A stretch of DNA of 45,067 nt from positions 1-45,067 of the forward strand of contig JALEPJ010000027.1 of NCBI GenBank assembly GCA_022766385.1, read 5' to 3'. This DNA is from Rikenellaceae bacterium. GTDB lineage: Bacteria > Bacteroidota > Bacteroidia > Bacteroidales > UBA932. The notes beneath the pieces were generated by a model. That model was not told where the DNA came from. It was given only the letters and a program-made list of their open reading frames with translations, and ran no database searches. A program made the position numbers and the translations under genes. This document shows, piece after piece, positions 1 through 9,366 of this stretch; within the stretch, counting starts at the first letter, position 1, and each line of letters begins with the position of its first letter.

Positions 1-36
1 TTCAGTCTTTTCAATGAACTTTCTCTTTCCCATCAT
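1..36 (-). CDS. N-terminus of an unidentified protein (partial, runs off left edge)
   Basis: On the minus strand an ATG at 36-34, followed directly by a second ATG at 33-31, opens a frame that stays open to the window edge and encodes MMGKRKFIEKTE. It lies about 40 nt downstream of a textbook Bacteroidota promoter (-7 box at 80-87), which is a normal leader length for this phylum. Either ATG could be used. Twelve residues are too few to identify a family. The basic start does not look like a secretion signal. The promoter makes a real transcript likely; that this frame is the coding one is inference. Confidence 0.4.
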   Translation of the reverse strand, partial: MMGKRKFIEKTE

Positions 37-79
37 CCGGAAACCTTGACCTAAACAAGACTCCTCCGTTTTGGGATTG

Positions 80-110
80 CAAAGGTAAGAATCTTTTTTG
101 TTCTTACAAA
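80..110 (-). promoter_or_regulatory. Bacteroidota-type promoter, proximal copy
   Basis: On the minus strand TTTG (107-110) is followed after exactly 19 nt by TACCTTTG (80-87), matching the Bacteroidota primary-sigma consensus TTTG-N19-TAnnTTTG. Expected transcription start is near 74-75, reading left toward the partial gene. The spacer is mostly taken up by an inverted repeat, GTAAGAA (85-91) against TTCTTAC (101-107), which could be an operator or only a chance A/T-rich palindrome. Confidence 0.75.
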
Positions 111-193
111 CTTTTTTTGAAGAATTTTTAAAGAAATTTAAAAATCTTTCAAAGCCTCTTTCATAAGCCTTCGCTTCCTACAGAGGCGGACTG

Positions 194-223
194 CAAAGGT
201 ACGAACTTTTATTTAACTTACAA
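194..223 (-). promoter_or_regulatory. Bacteroidota-type promoter, distal copy
   Basis: A second minus-strand TACCTTTG box lies at 194-201 with TTG at 221-223, 19 nt upstream. The surrounding bases closely repeat the proximal promoter: both read GGA-Y-TGCAAAGGTA-M-GAA on the plus strand and share TTACAA near the -33 element, so this is a tandem duplication with a 114-bp period. The 106 bp between the copies hold only an 8-codon frame (138-164) and an inverted repeat (GCCTCT 154-159 with AGAGGC). Nothing else gene-like is seen between 37 and 235. Confidence 0.6.
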
Positions 224-235
224 TACCTGTCAAAA

Positions 236-1645
236 CTAATTTTGCTGATTTTTTCTAATTCTTGCCATCAGCTCCCATGTTCTGATTCTATCCTTATATA
301 CATTATTCGCATTAACCTTCTCTATATCAAGCGCTGCATCCGAATTACCCTCCCAACGGCGGCAGTTATAAATAACATCAAAAATTCTACCTATTTTATA
401 ATCACGGCAGATTCGGAGACCTACCGCATAATCTTCGCCGTATTTGGTCGTCGGGAAATTGATAGTGCGCAAGATAGGGGTATAAAATGCACGAGGAGCA
501 CCCAAGCCATTGATTCTCAAAGCATTGTTACGGCCATTCTCTAAAGTCCATTCTCTGTGGTCGATGATACCCGGAGGGAGAGTGTTCATCGCAAAATCGG
601 TCATTCGGTATGTTCCTACTATCATAGCACAATCCTGCTTATAGAAGGCGTCAACGACTTTCTGCAATGTATTCTCGTCATAATAGGTATCGTCGGAATC
701 AAGCTGCACCGCAAATTTTCCGCACTTCGGGTGATGGAGCGCTGAGTTCCAATTGCCCCCTATAGCATGATAGCTGCTGTCCTGAGCGATATAAACGAGA
801 CGAGGATCAGACTCGAAAGAGCGGATAATTGCGACACTTCCGTCATCGGAATTGTCATCAACTACGATGACATTGTACTTGAAGGTAGTCTTCTGGCTCA
901 AGGCCGAAGCAATGGCGTCGCCAATGGTGCGGACACGGTTCTTGCACGGAATGACTATTGAAGCCTCGTACTCGAATTCCTGCGAATTAAGGTCAACCGG
1001 AGAGAATTCAGGTGCCAGCCAGGCACCGATATCCTTCAAATAGCATGTACAAGCCTGCTCCATCTCTATTTGGACTGCACGGTTCTTCGGATCGACGTAA
1101 TCGAATTGCTTCTCGCCCGACTTACGCAAATCGGTCTCGATTTCATAGTAGAGATACTCATTGATATGCACCGGAGCGGATTTCCTGGAGATTTTCAGAC
1201 GGAGGTCATACAGGGCCGCATAGCGATACTCGCAATCCATATCCGCAACAGCCTCCTTGAAAGCATCATTTCTGAAGAGCAGCAATCCTCCGAAATCGAA
1301 ATCGTCGCGGAGCGCTCCCGCCTGGCAATCAATAAGCGGCGCATTTTTCAGCTCATTTCCAGCATATATGAAGCGGTCGGAATAGACCATTGCCGCCATA
1401 CTGTCTTCCGCAACGGCAATCATTCTTTCCAAAGCATAGGCAACAAGGCTGAGTTCAGTAGTCTTTATATAAAGCAGGATATAATCAGCTTGAGCTTGCC
1501 TTGCAATTCTTCTCAATATTTCGGTTGAGCAGAAACTATCCCCTTCCGGAATGATGGTCACGGAAGAAACACAATGCTGTTTTTTAAGATTGGAGGCGGT
1601 TTCATTGGAGATTCCGCCTAAAATATAACAATCTATCGTCTTCAT
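236..1645 (-). CDS. Two-domain family 2 glycosyltransferase
   Basis: A 469-residue protein without signal peptide or membrane segments, so probably cytoplasmic. Residues about 228-430 form a standard GT-A/GT2 domain: the strand motif SIVIPCKNR (229-237), the nucleotide-binding DDNSDDGS (263-270), and a DxD-type metal site in QLDSDDTYY (316-319 = DSDD). Residues 1-200 look like a second, divergent GT-A-like fold without a clear DxD, so only the C-terminal half is likely catalytic. Donor and acceptor cannot be read from sequence; GT2 members transfer sugars to lipids, polysaccharides or proteins. It is divergent from the next glycosyltransferase with overlapping promoters. The ATG at 1645 fits a -7 box (TATATTTG, 1663-1670), giving a leader of about 12 nt. 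Confidence 0.85.
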   Translation of the reverse strand: MKTIDCYILGGISNETASNLKKQHCVSSVTIIPEGDSFCSTEILRRIARQAQADYILLYIKTTELSLVAYALERMIAVAEDSMAAMVYSDRFIYAGNELKNAPLIDCQAGALRDDFDFGGLLLFRNDAFKEAVADMDCEYRYAALYDLRLKISRKSAPVHINEYLYYEIETDLRKSGEKQFDYVDPKNRAVQIEMEQACTCYLKDIGAWLAPEFSPVDLNSQEFEYEASIVIPCKNRVRTIGDAIASALSQKTTFKYNVIVVDDNSDDGSVAIIRSFESDPRLVYIAQDSSYHAIGGNWNSALHHPKCGKFAVQLDSDDTYYDENTLQKVVDAFYKQDCAMIVGTYRMTDFAMNTLPPGIIDHREWTLENGRNNALRINGLGAPRAFYTPILRTINFPTTKYGEDYAVGLRICRDYKIGRIFDVIYNCRRWEGNSDAALDIEKVNANNVYKDRIRTWELMARIRKNQQN

Positions 1646-1662
1646 CTGTCAAAAATGGGATA

Positions 1663-1688
1663 CAAATATAATAAAATTAGTAAATTTG
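1663..1688. promoter_or_regulatory. Back-to-back divergent promoter boxes between two glycosyltransferase genes
   Basis: On the minus strand TATATTTG (1663-1670) faces the 469-residue glycosyltransferase; on the plus strand TAAATTTG (1681-1688) faces the Dpm1-like gene. Both match TAnnTTTG exactly and only 10 bp separate them, so each polymerase footprint covers the other -7 box. No good -33 TTTG is seen for either. The distances to the start codons (1645 and 1722) are short and normal. Confidence 0.55.
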
Positions 1689-1721
1689 CTAACCATCACC
1701 TATGTGACGGTACTATATCAT

Positions 1722-2456
1722 ATGGAAGATAAAAGAAAAGCCGTAATTATTCCGACATACAATGAGAAGGAAAATATTGAGAGGATAATTCGCAAGGTTT
1801 TCTCATTGGATGGCTCGTATGAAATCCTCATTATCGAGGACGGATCGCCTGACGGTACATCAGCAATAGTCAAAAAACTTCAGAGTGAATTTCCTCAGCG
1901 GCTTCATATGATAGAAAGGGCTGGCAAATTGGGTTTGGGCACAGCATATATAACAGGCTTCAAATGGTGTTTGGAGCAAGGTTACGATTATATCTTTGAG
2001 ATGGATGCGGACTTCTCACATAATCCTGACGACCTTCCAAGACTATATGAGGCCTGTGAGAAGCAAGGAGCAGACCTCGCCATAGGATCACGATACTGCA
2101 ACGGCATCAGTGTAATAAACTGGCCAATAAGCAGGGTGATAATGTCATATTACGCTTCCGTATATGTACGGACAGTATTGGGAATGAAGGTCTTCGACTG
2201 TACAGCCGGTTTCAAGTGCTATTCCAGGAAAGTACTCGAAACCATTGATTTGGACAAGGTGAAGATGAAAGGCTACGGCTTCCAGATAGAGATGAAGTAT
2301 TCGACCTACAAGCTCGGATTCAAGATTCAGGAAGTGCCTATCATCTTCGTTGACAGGAAAGAAGGTACATCGAAGATGTCAAGCAGCATATTTGGAGAGG
2401 CTTTCTGGGGAGTACTCGGCCTCAAATTCAGAAAAATTACTCCAAGGAAACAATAG
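1722..2456 (+). CDS. Dolichol-phosphate mannose synthase-like (polyprenyl-phosphate) glycosyltransferase
   Basis: A 244-residue GT2 enzyme of the DPM1/polyprenol-phosphate-hexose synthase type, which in the family moves a hexose from a nucleotide sugar to a polyprenyl phosphate at the inner membrane face. Visible motifs: VIIPTYNE (8-15), IEDGSPDGT (38-46), the metal-binding DAD (95-97), and the family signature DRKEGTSKM (211-219). No C-terminal membrane anchor is present, as in soluble bacterial Dpm1 homologues. An in-frame TTG at 1686 lies inside the -7 box (1681-1688), so the ATG at 1722 is the better start. Only 24 nt separate its stop from susC, so it probably heads the same transcript as the uptake locus, an unusual partner. 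Exact sugar unknown. Confidence 0.88.
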   Translation: MEDKRKAVIIPTYNEKENIERIIRKVFSLDGSYEILIIEDGSPDGTSAIVKKLQSEFPQRLHMIERAGKLGLGTAYITGFKWCLEQGYDYIFEMDADFSHNPDDLPRLYEACEKQGADLAIGSRYCNGISVINWPISRVIMSYYASVYVRTVLGMKVFDCTAGFKCYSRKVLETIDLDKVKMKGYGFQIEMKYSTYKLGFKIQEVPIIFVDRKEGTSKMSSSIFGEAFWGVLGLKFRKITPRKQ

Positions 2457-2480
2457 TTCTTACCGAATATCAATATAAAT

Positions 2481-5400
2481 ATGAATAAGAAAGTGGTAGC
2501 TATGCTGGCACTGCTGGCTATGGTATTGTCTTACACATCCCTCTATGCTCAGAGCGGCATTACGGTCACCGGAACGGTGGTGGACGAGGAAAAGATTCCT
2601 TTGGTCGGAGTCTTCATCAGCGTGAAGGGCACAAAAACAAACACGACAACTGACCTTGACGGCAAGTACAAACTTACCCTGCCAAACAAGGAGGCTACGA
2701 TAGTTTTTCAGTATCTTGGAATGAAGGAGGAATCTTATACGGTGAACAAGTCCCGGGTTTTGGATTTGGTTATGACCAGCGACAACACCCTCGACGAAGT
2801 GGTTATCACCGCTGGCTACGGCCTTGCACAAAAGCGCTCCGATATGACAGGCTCGGCATTCCAGATCGAAGCGAAGCAACTCGAGACCCTGCCTGCCACC
2901 AGAATTGACAATCTTCTTGACGGAATGGTGCCGGGATTGACCGTGGAGCAGTCAAGCAGTACAACCCGTTCAAACTACAGCATCAGAGTCCGAGGAGATG
3001 CATCCCTCAGCGCGAACAGCGAGCCTCTGTGGATAGTCGATGGCGTTCCCATTTTCACCGGCAAGGACAACTCCACTTCTGTACCAGGAATGAGCTACTC
3101 CATCAATCCATTGTCATTCATCAATCCTGAGGACATTGAGAGCATGACTGTATTGAAGGATGCCGCCACCACATCCATCTACGGAGCCGACGGTGCCAAC
3201 GGAGTCATCATCGTGACCACGAAGCAGGGCAAGGGAGACGGCTCGCTCAATATCTCCGCATCAATCAAATACGGTAGTTCCAGCGTCGACAGGTCAACCT
3301 TGATGAAATATTGCAATGCAGAGCAATGGCTATCGCTCGCTCGTGAAGGTTGGGTCAATGCCGGATTCGATCTCGCATACTTCCCGTATCAGGACAATCC
3401 GATGAATTCATACTCGACCACTGATACCGATTGGTATGACGTTTATCTCGGAAGAGGAAGCAACTCGGAAATCAGCCTGAGAATCGATTCCGGTACCGAG
3501 AAAGCCAGTCACTATCTTTCCGTTAGTTGTTTCAAGGAAAAGAGCACGACCATTGGCAATGATCAAAGACGCTTCTCGGTAAGGGACAGGGCCAGTTTCA
3601 AAATAGGCAAGAAGCTCACACTTGACACCAACATCTCCTCCAGCTATAATCTGAACAACATAGTCTCAATATCCCGAAGCAATTTCGCGGTGATTCCAAT
3701 CTTCTCTCCTTATGAAGAAGACGGGGTGACACCACGCCTGTACAATTACTACAGTCAAGCTACTGATAGATATGAACCGGAGCTTCGCAAGTTCACTTAC
3801 AGCGAGGTCCCGACAAGAGACTTCAGTGACAACAGGCAGAGAGGTATGACCACCGACGGAAGCGCCACCTTGCAATACAAATTCTTCGACGGATTCACAT
3901 TGAGCGTAATGGGAGGCATAAACCTGCTCAATTCCTACGAATACATCTATCATCCTAAAACCACGCTCGACGGCCAAACCAGCTATGAGCAGCAAGGAGT
4001 CTCGAGACGCTCCAATAGTTTCTCGATGAACTGGAACAATATCAATCGCTTGAACTTCAACCGTAAGTTCGGCAAACACAACGTCGGAGCCCTCGCAGGC
4101 TTGGAATTTGTGAGCAAAGAGAGCCGAGTGCTCTATGCCACCGGTTACGGATTTGCCAATGACAATATCCAGGAAATCGGCTATGCAATCAAGAGCTCCA
4201 TTACCGGATATTCCTCACTCAGTTCAAGCCGCTCACTCTCCTATCTGGGGCAGCTTTCGTATTCATATGACAGCCGCTATTACCTTTCGGCCTCATACAG
4301 AAGGCAGGGCTATTCTTCATTCAGTACCTATTCGCGCTGGGGAGATTTCTCATCGGTCGGTCTATCCTGGAACGTACACAACGAGGACTTCTTCAAAGTG
4401 CCTTTTATCAACAGGTTGAAAATCAAGGGAAGCTATGGAAACAGCGGAAATTCCCGCGTCGATACCAGCTCCTCGCACGGCACCTATACCTACTCGAGTG
4501 GTGATTACTATGGCGGAATGATGGGAGCGAATCAGGGAACAGCCCCAAATCCCGGATTGAGTTGGGAGAATACATATATAGGCAATATAGGTATAGACCT
4601 CGGTCTCCTTGATGACCGCATTGACATTCAGATGGAGTACTATGACAAATACACCAAAGACCTTCTGTACAAGGGCAGGGTTTCATCTGTCATCACCGAA
4701 GGAACGGTCTACAGAAATGTCGGCGAAGTGGAGAACCGCGGATTTGAAATCACTATAGGGACAAAGAACATAGTAAGGGACAATTTCTCCTGGACAACTG
4801 ACTTCAACGGTTCTTTCAACCGGAACATCATCAGGAAGCTATATCAGGATATGCACACAGGCTTCTTCGACTATGTTTGGGTAGCAGGAGCGAGCAAGGA
4901 TGCATGGTGGCTGAGCCGATGGGCCGGAGTGGATCCTGCCACAGGAGCCCCTATGTGGTATGATGCTGACGGGAATCTCACATATACCTTCTCATACGAT
5001 AACAGAGTAACTCTTGATGAATACAGCAAGGAACCTAAGCTAAGAGGAGGTCTTAGAAACAATATGCGTTTCGGAAACTTCAACCTTTCTGTTTTCCTTA
5101 CCTATACTCTTGGCGGCTGGGATTATATAAACAGGCTCACTGACGGTTTGGATATCATAGGTGAGAATGTGCTTGTTGAAGAACTCGACCACTGGAGAAA
5201 GCCGGGTGACGTATCCAATAACCCACGTTTCGTATACAAGAACTCCAGCCGTTCCGGAATGGCTTCCACACGCTTTATGTACAGCAAGACCAGTGTCCAG
5301 CTAAAGAACATTTCCCTCAGCTACAGCATTCCTAAGGACTTCTGCAAGAAAATGGGAGTCAGAAGTGCGAATATCTCCATCATAGGCGACAATTTGTATT

Positions 5401-5504
5401 TCTGGACACCTGATCAAAGCAAGACCAGGAACAGTTACAAAACTTTGGCATACATTTCAGGTATAACCAGATCTGTCTCAGGGCAGCTAACATTGAACTT
5501 CTAG
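2481..5504 (+). CDS. SusC/RagA-family TonB-dependent outer-membrane receptor
   Basis: A 1007-residue outer-membrane transporter that imports a ligand captured by its SusD partner using TonB energy. Order of parts: signal peptide (about 1-23), a carboxypeptidase-regulatory-like domain (about 27-100), TonB-box region LDEVVITAGYG (104-114), plug domain (about 118-250) with IRVRGDASL and LWIVDGVPI (183-191), then a 22-strand-type beta-barrel to the C-terminus with alternating aromatic strands and a terminal LTLNF. Length is normal for the family. susD follows after 3 nt. No regulator (hybrid two-component, SusR or ECF sigma/anti-sigma pair) flanks it, and the substrate cannot be inferred since no degradative CAZyme is present. 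Confidence 0.95.
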   Translation: MNKKVVAMLALLAMVLSYTSLYAQSGITVTGTVVDEEKIPLVGVFISVKGTKTNTTTDLDGKYKLTLPNKEATIVFQYLGMKEESYTVNKSRVLDLVMTSDNTLDEVVITAGYGLAQKRSDMTGSAFQIEAKQLETLPATRIDNLLDGMVPGLTVEQSSSTTRSNYSIRVRGDASLSANSEPLWIVDGVPIFTGKDNSTSVPGMSYSINPLSFINPEDIESMTVLKDAATTSIYGADGANGVIIVTTKQGKGDGSLNISASIKYGSSSVDRSTLMKYCNAEQWLSLAREGWVNAGFDLAYFPYQDNPMNSYSTTDTDWYDVYLGRGSNSEISLRIDSGTEKASHYLSVSCFKEKSTTIGNDQRRFSVRDRASFKIGKKLTLDTNISSSYNLNNIVSISRSNFAVIPIFSPYEEDGVTPRLYNYYSQATDRYEPELRKFTYSEVPTRDFSDNRQRGMTTDGSATLQYKFFDGFTLSVMGGINLLNSYEYIYHPKTTLDGQTSYEQQGVSRRSNSFSMNWNNINRLNFNRKFGKHNVGALAGLEFVSKESRVLYATGYGFANDNIQEIGYAIKSSITGYSSLSSSRSLSYLGQLSYSYDSRYYLSASYRRQGYSSFSTYSRWGDFSSVGLSWNVHNEDFFKVPFINRLKIKGSYGNSGNSRVDTSSSHGTYTYSSGDYYGGMMGANQGTAPNPGLSWENTYIGNIGIDLGLLDDRIDIQMEYYDKYTKDLLYKGRVSSVITEGTVYRNVGEVENRGFEITIGTKNIVRDNFSWTTDFNGSFNRNIIRKLYQDMHTGFFDYVWVAGASKDAWWLSRWAGVDPATGAPMWYDADGNLTYTFSYDNRVTLDEYSKEPKLRGGLRNNMRFGNFNLSVFLTYTLGGWDYINRLTDGLDIIGENVLVEELDHWRKPGDVSNNPRFVYKNSSRSGMASTRFMYSKTSVQLKNISLSYSIPKDFCKKMGVRSANISIIGDNLYFWTPDQSKTRNSYKTLAYISGITRSVSGQLTLNF

Positions 5505-5507
5505 GCT

Positions 5508-6971
5508 ATGAAAAGAATAACAGCAATTTTGGCCTTGAGCTTGTGTCTCTCAATCACATCCTGCACTTCATTCCTGAATGTAGACACTTTGGGAAAGAGC
5601 ACCATAGAAGGCTTCTTTTCCGACATAGATGGCCTTAAAGCAGCCGGAATAGGCTTGCACAGGACACTTCTTGACTTTTATGACGATCAGTATCTGAGGA
5701 TGGGCGATATCCCTGGAGACTGCACCAATCTTCTCCTTGTCAATGCCAACGCCGGACTTAAGAAGTTATCCGATTTTGAAAGCCTGCCGGAGGACAACTC
5801 ATACTATCCTTACTCCATCTGGAAGAAGGCATATAATATCTGCACGAACGCAAACAACATACTGTATTACGGAAATTTGCTCTTGGAGAAGAATCCAACG
5901 CAGGAGGAACTCATCAAGAAGCATTTCGGATATGCATACTTCAGCAGAGCACTTGCCATCTTCGACCTTTGTAATGTCTATGCTATGCCGTACAGCTACA
6001 CAGAAGACGCATCCCACCTCGGAGTTGTGGCAATTGACCACGTTCCAGGTTTCAACGAAATCATCGAAAGGCACAGCATCAAGGATTGTTACGAGATGAT
6101 AATCAGTGACTTGAACAAAGGCCTTGAATGTTTTGGCGGAGATGCCTGCGAAGACCCTCACTACATTTCCGGTTTAGCCTGCGAGGCTCTTCTCGCCCGT
6201 GTTTATCTTTATATGGGTGATTATGCCAAAGCTGAAAGCTACTCAGAGAAAGTAAAGACACAGGTACCTCTTGTTTCCAGGGACAAATATGTCGATATGT
6301 TCAGACGCGCTCAGGATGTTACAGGCGAAGCCATATTCAGGCTCAACTCATATGAAGCCGGAACTGGTATGAGCTCTCTCTGTTCTCCTGTCGGAAGTCA
6401 GGACATAGAACCAACCCCTGAATTTCTTTCGTCATTCAACGAGAAAGATATACGCCGGGAACTTTTCACCTACAATGCTGAGGACGAGGACGGTGATGCC
6501 TACAAGGGTAAAAGTTTCACTGCCGTATGCAAGTATGTTCCCTACAAGTACTGTGAAAAGACCAAGGAGAATCGCAGATGTGACCCTTTCGTTCTCAGGG
6601 TTTCAGAAATGTATCTCATTCACGCTGAAGCCATCTGCCGTAACGGTGGAGATCTTTCAAAGGCAGTTGATGATATTAAGGAATTGAGAGCCAGGGCAAT
6701 GGGTATGGACAAGAAAGATATCGCCTTGAATTTCAGCAGCAGTACGGACCTTGATCTTCTGATTCAGGAAGAAAGGAAGAAGGAGCTCTGCTTCGAAGGT
6801 CATCGCTTCTTTGACCTGAAGCGAAGGGGCGAGAATATCGTAAGACCAGCAAGTACGACATCAAAGATCAATGTATTGAAGTACCCTGATTACAGGTTCT
6901 CACTCCCAATCTGCCAGATGGAGATGCAGGCCAATGAGAATATGAAACAGAATGAAGGATATGAAGAATAG
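5508..6971 (+). CDS. SusD/RagB-family nutrient-binding lipoprotein
   Basis: A 487-residue surface lipoprotein that covers the SusC barrel and binds the ligand. The signal peptide ends in a lipobox with Cys19 (LSITSC). The body shows the helical TPR-like SusD architecture, with the typical N-terminal FLNVDTLGKST and, near the C-terminus, the family sequences EERKKELCFEGHRFFDLKRRG and RFSLPICQMEMQANENMKQN. The ATG lies 3 nt after the susC stop, so the two are co-transcribed. Family-level assignment is firm; ligand specificity is unknown. Confidence 0.95.
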   Translation: MKRITAILALSLCLSITSCTSFLNVDTLGKSTIEGFFSDIDGLKAAGIGLHRTLLDFYDDQYLRMGDIPGDCTNLLLVNANAGLKKLSDFESLPEDNSYYPYSIWKKAYNICTNANNILYYGNLLLEKNPTQEELIKKHFGYAYFSRALAIFDLCNVYAMPYSYTEDASHLGVVAIDHVPGFNEIIERHSIKDCYEMIISDLNKGLECFGGDACEDPHYISGLACEALLARVYLYMGDYAKAESYSEKVKTQVPLVSRDKYVDMFRRAQDVTGEAIFRLNSYEAGTGMSSLCSPVGSQDIEPTPEFLSSFNEKDIRRELFTYNAEDEDGDAYKGKSFTAVCKYVPYKYCEKTKENRRCDPFVLRVSEMYLIHAEAICRNGGDLSKAVDDIKELRARAMGMDKKDIALNFSSSTDLDLLIQEERKKELCFEGHRFFDLKRRGENIVRPASTTSKINVLKYPDYRFSLPICQMEMQANENMKQNEGYEE

Positions 6972-6978
6972 TCAAAAT

Positions 6979-7455
6979 ATGAAAAGAGCAATGTTTGCGG
7001 CAATGACTGCGCTCGTTATGTTCAGTTCTTGCGAAAAACACGAAGAAATCTTCTTCAACTCACCCTTCGTTTCCATCGCGGATGAGAACGGTGGAACAAA
7101 AACGACAGTAAGCAAAGATGGAAACAATCTCATTACTGTGGTTTATGTCACTCTAAGCGCAAGTGCGGAAGTATTCTCTTCACCCATTGAAATAGAATAT
7201 GAGATGCTGGTCGGTGATGGTCTGAAGGAGGGTGTGGACTTCAAGGTCCAGGCTACTACAAAAAGTCCCATAACTTTTACCCCGGGCATTTACACTATGC
7301 CCATCAGAATACAGTGGTTTAAGAATGCTGATTTCGACCCGGACAAGGACAATAGCCTTACCATCACTCTCAGCGGCAGCAATCTTGAGGGGATGTTGCT
7401 TGGATACCCTGGGCCTGACAGCAGAAAGAAATCGTATATTTTCACCAAAAAATAA
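6979..7455 (+). CDS. Small SusE-position lipoprotein with a Calx-beta-like fold
   Basis: Taken from the ATG at 6979 this is a 158-residue lipoprotein with Cys18 at the end of a short hydrophobic signal (MFSSC). Two other in-frame ATGs (6952, 6961) overlap the susD stop; the 6979 start gives a cleaner signal peptide and lies 7 nt after that stop. The mature part is all-beta, with EGVDFKVQ, ITFTPG, DNSLTITLSG and a C-terminal LGYPGPD...SYIFTK. This pattern resembles the DUF4843/Calx-beta-type lipoproteins that commonly follow susD. Likely a cell-surface accessory binding protein; the precise family name is a recollection, not a search result. Confidence 0.8.
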   Translation: MKRAMFAAMTALVMFSSCEKHEEIFFNSPFVSIADENGGTKTTVSKDGNNLITVVYVTLSASAEVFSSPIEIEYEMLVGDGLKEGVDFKVQATTKSPITFTPGIYTMPIRIQWFKNADFDPDKDNSLTITLSGSNLEGMLLGYPGPDSRKKSYIFTKK

Positions 7456-7460
7456 AAGAT

Positions 7461-9299
7461 ATGAAAGCTTTTATCAAAACATTACTCGCTGCAGCAGTTG
7501 TACTCTGTCTCAGCGCATGCCAGAAACCTGATTCTCAGGTGGGCATACTCAGTTTCTCAGTCGATAAGGCACTCAACAGTGTTCTTGGGTATGATGTAAA
7601 GGGAATAGTTGATGAAACCTCAAAAACTATCACCCTCACCATTCCATCCACAGCCATAGATGCGAGCCTGATTCCGACATTCACCACAACTGAATATGAC
7701 GAAGTCAGCATTTCAGGCACAGTTCTTAGCAGCGGAGTTACCGCAGTGAAACTCAGCAACGGAGCGAAAGTCAGTGTCGATGACAATGTATCCGATCTCA
7801 GCACCAGCTACACCCTTGTTGTCTTGAACAACGACGAAATGGCAGAACTTCTTTCGATGGAATTCAAAGCTGTCGACAATGAACTTCTCAGTAAGGATGT
7901 CGCAGCGGAGAAGATCGAAAAAGAAATGATAGTCCGCGTACCTGAGAAAGCATTTATGCAGGAACTCGTCATGACTGTAAGCGCAGGTTTGAATGACGGC
8001 ATCAAGGTAAACGGTGAGGCTGTCGAGAGCGGAAGCAGCATTAAGGTCGACTGCAGTTTCCCTATTGACATCATCGTTACCGACGAGATTGCAAAGACAA
8101 GCGCAAGCTATGTAGTAAAAGTCGGAAAGATACTCTCTCTTAAGATGACCAAACTCGCAGATTACGCTGAGGACGGCTGCTCTAATACCGATTACCCTAC
8201 TATGGCAGTCAGCCCGTCGGACGGACTTCCTTACATCGCTTACAGTCGAAAGAGAATAGACCCTAAAGATTCATACGCACAGGTGTCTGTCGTGAAGTGG
8301 AACGGTTCATCATTCGAGCCTGTAGGTCCTCTCGGATTTACAGGCTCTGGCTCTGACAAAGCTGCAAACAAACCTGTGATGACATTCGACAAGAACGGCA
8401 CCCCTTGTGTTGCTTTCATCGATGGAAAGAACAACACATCCGCAGCTCTTATGAAATTTGACAGTGGCACTTGGTCATACGTCGGTGAAACTGCTACTGG
8501 AATCAAGTTATCATCTTCATACGAAGCTGGAATCGTCTTTGACCCAACTAACAACACCCCATACATTTTCGCCCAAGGTGCTGGAAGCGGAAAGACAGAT
8601 CCAATCTACAGGACTATGCACGTTGACTTCTATTCGGGCAACTGGAATTCTATGACTATGCCTGATGCGCCTGTTGTCAACAGCACAGACGGTGTATTCA
8701 TGCGTACAAGATCAGTTATTATCGGCGAAGAAGCCTATACTCTCGCAGTATTCAACGGAAATTCAAACGGAGGATACTACATCTTCAAACTGGAGAACGG
8801 CGGATGGAAGCTGCTGGGACGCAATTTCCTTGGAAAACAGCACTATACATCGATTAGTTTGGGCAAGGATGCTGAAGGAAAGCTTTATGCTATGGCAGCC
8901 GTTAACAATGAAGGAACATATGAGGTTAAACTCTACTCAGTGGACAAGAGCAACGGAACAATGAGCGATATGGCCTCATCAATCTGTTCAATAAGCGATA
9001 GAACATATGCTTATCAGGACTTCTCAATCAGTCCTGTTGACGGCAAGATTGTCACCGTTTACAAGAATGTCGAGACAGACAGCACCAGCCCTGAGAACAA
9101 TACACCTAGATTCAGATTCATCGACCCTGAGACCGGTGATTGGACATCAGCTGTCAAAGTCAGCGACGAGATTGTTAACAGCCAGATCTATGTCCGTCAT
9201 TCTACAGACGGCAAATGCTACGCCTGCTTCCTTGACAAGACTTCTGGCAGGATAGTACTCTATAGCATAGGTCTTGAGGATGACATCCTTCCTGAATAG
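7461..9299 (+). CDS. Surface lipoprotein with tandem Ig-like (DUF5018-like) domains and a beta-propeller
   Basis: A 612-residue lipoprotein (lipobox ending at Cys20, CLSAC). Residues about 28-215 contain two similar Ig-like units, each starting with a strand like ILSFSVDKALN or LLSMEFKAVDN and ending with a SYTLVVLNND/ASYVVKVGK strand, as in DUF5018-type modules. Residues about 230-612 are a repetitive all-beta propeller with recurring blade motifs: YPTMAVSPSDGLPYIAY, KPVMTFDKNGTPCVAF, AGIVFDPTNNTPYIFA, YQDFSISPVDGKIVTVY. In the SusE/F position this suggests a surface-exposed ligand-binding protein. It has no recognisable catalytic motif. A terminator-like hairpin (9327-9357) follows its stop. 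Confidence 0.85.
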   Translation: MKAFIKTLLAAAVVLCLSACQKPDSQVGILSFSVDKALNSVLGYDVKGIVDETSKTITLTIPSTAIDASLIPTFTTTEYDEVSISGTVLSSGVTAVKLSNGAKVSVDDNVSDLSTSYTLVVLNNDEMAELLSMEFKAVDNELLSKDVAAEKIEKEMIVRVPEKAFMQELVMTVSAGLNDGIKVNGEAVESGSSIKVDCSFPIDIIVTDEIAKTSASYVVKVGKILSLKMTKLADYAEDGCSNTDYPTMAVSPSDGLPYIAYSRKRIDPKDSYAQVSVVKWNGSSFEPVGPLGFTGSGSDKAANKPVMTFDKNGTPCVAFIDGKNNTSAALMKFDSGTWSYVGETATGIKLSSSYEAGIVFDPTNNTPYIFAQGAGSGKTDPIYRTMHVDFYSGNWNSMTMPDAPVVNSTDGVFMRTRSVIIGEEAYTLAVFNGNSNGGYYIFKLENGGWKLLGRNFLGKQHYTSISLGKDAEGKLYAMAAVNNEGTYEVKLYSVDKSNGTMSDMASSICSISDRTYAYQDFSISPVDGKIVTVYKNVETDSTSPENNTPRFRFIDPETGDWTSAVKVSDEIVNSQIYVRHSTDGKCYACFLDKTSGRIVLYSIGLEDDILPE

Positions 9300-9326
9300 A
9301 GATCTAAGAATTTAGTCAGTTTTTAC

Positions 9327-9363
9327 AGGGAGGGTGTTCAGTACGGGCATCCTCCCTTTATTC
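9327..9363 (+). terminator. Terminator-like hairpin ending just before the phosphoesterase start
   Basis: A 10-bp stem pairs 9327-9336 (AGGGAGGGTG) with 9348-9357 (CATCCTCCCT, one G-U pair), loop 11 nt, followed by TTTATT. It follows the propeller lipoprotein and ends 4-10 nt before the ATG at 9367. It could terminate or attenuate transcription into the phosphoesterase. It also argues against the in-frame GTG at 9334, which lies inside the stem. Confidence 0.6.
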
Positions 9364-9366
9364 AAA

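Noticed and set aside
138..164. 8-codon minus-strand frame (MKEALKDF) between the tandem promoters
   Set aside because: Too short and without conserved context to support a leader peptide.
9334..9366. Upstream GTG start extending the phosphoesterase by 11 residues
   Set aside because: The GTG lies within the stem of the terminator-like hairpin (9327-9357); the ATG at 9367 follows the U-tract.
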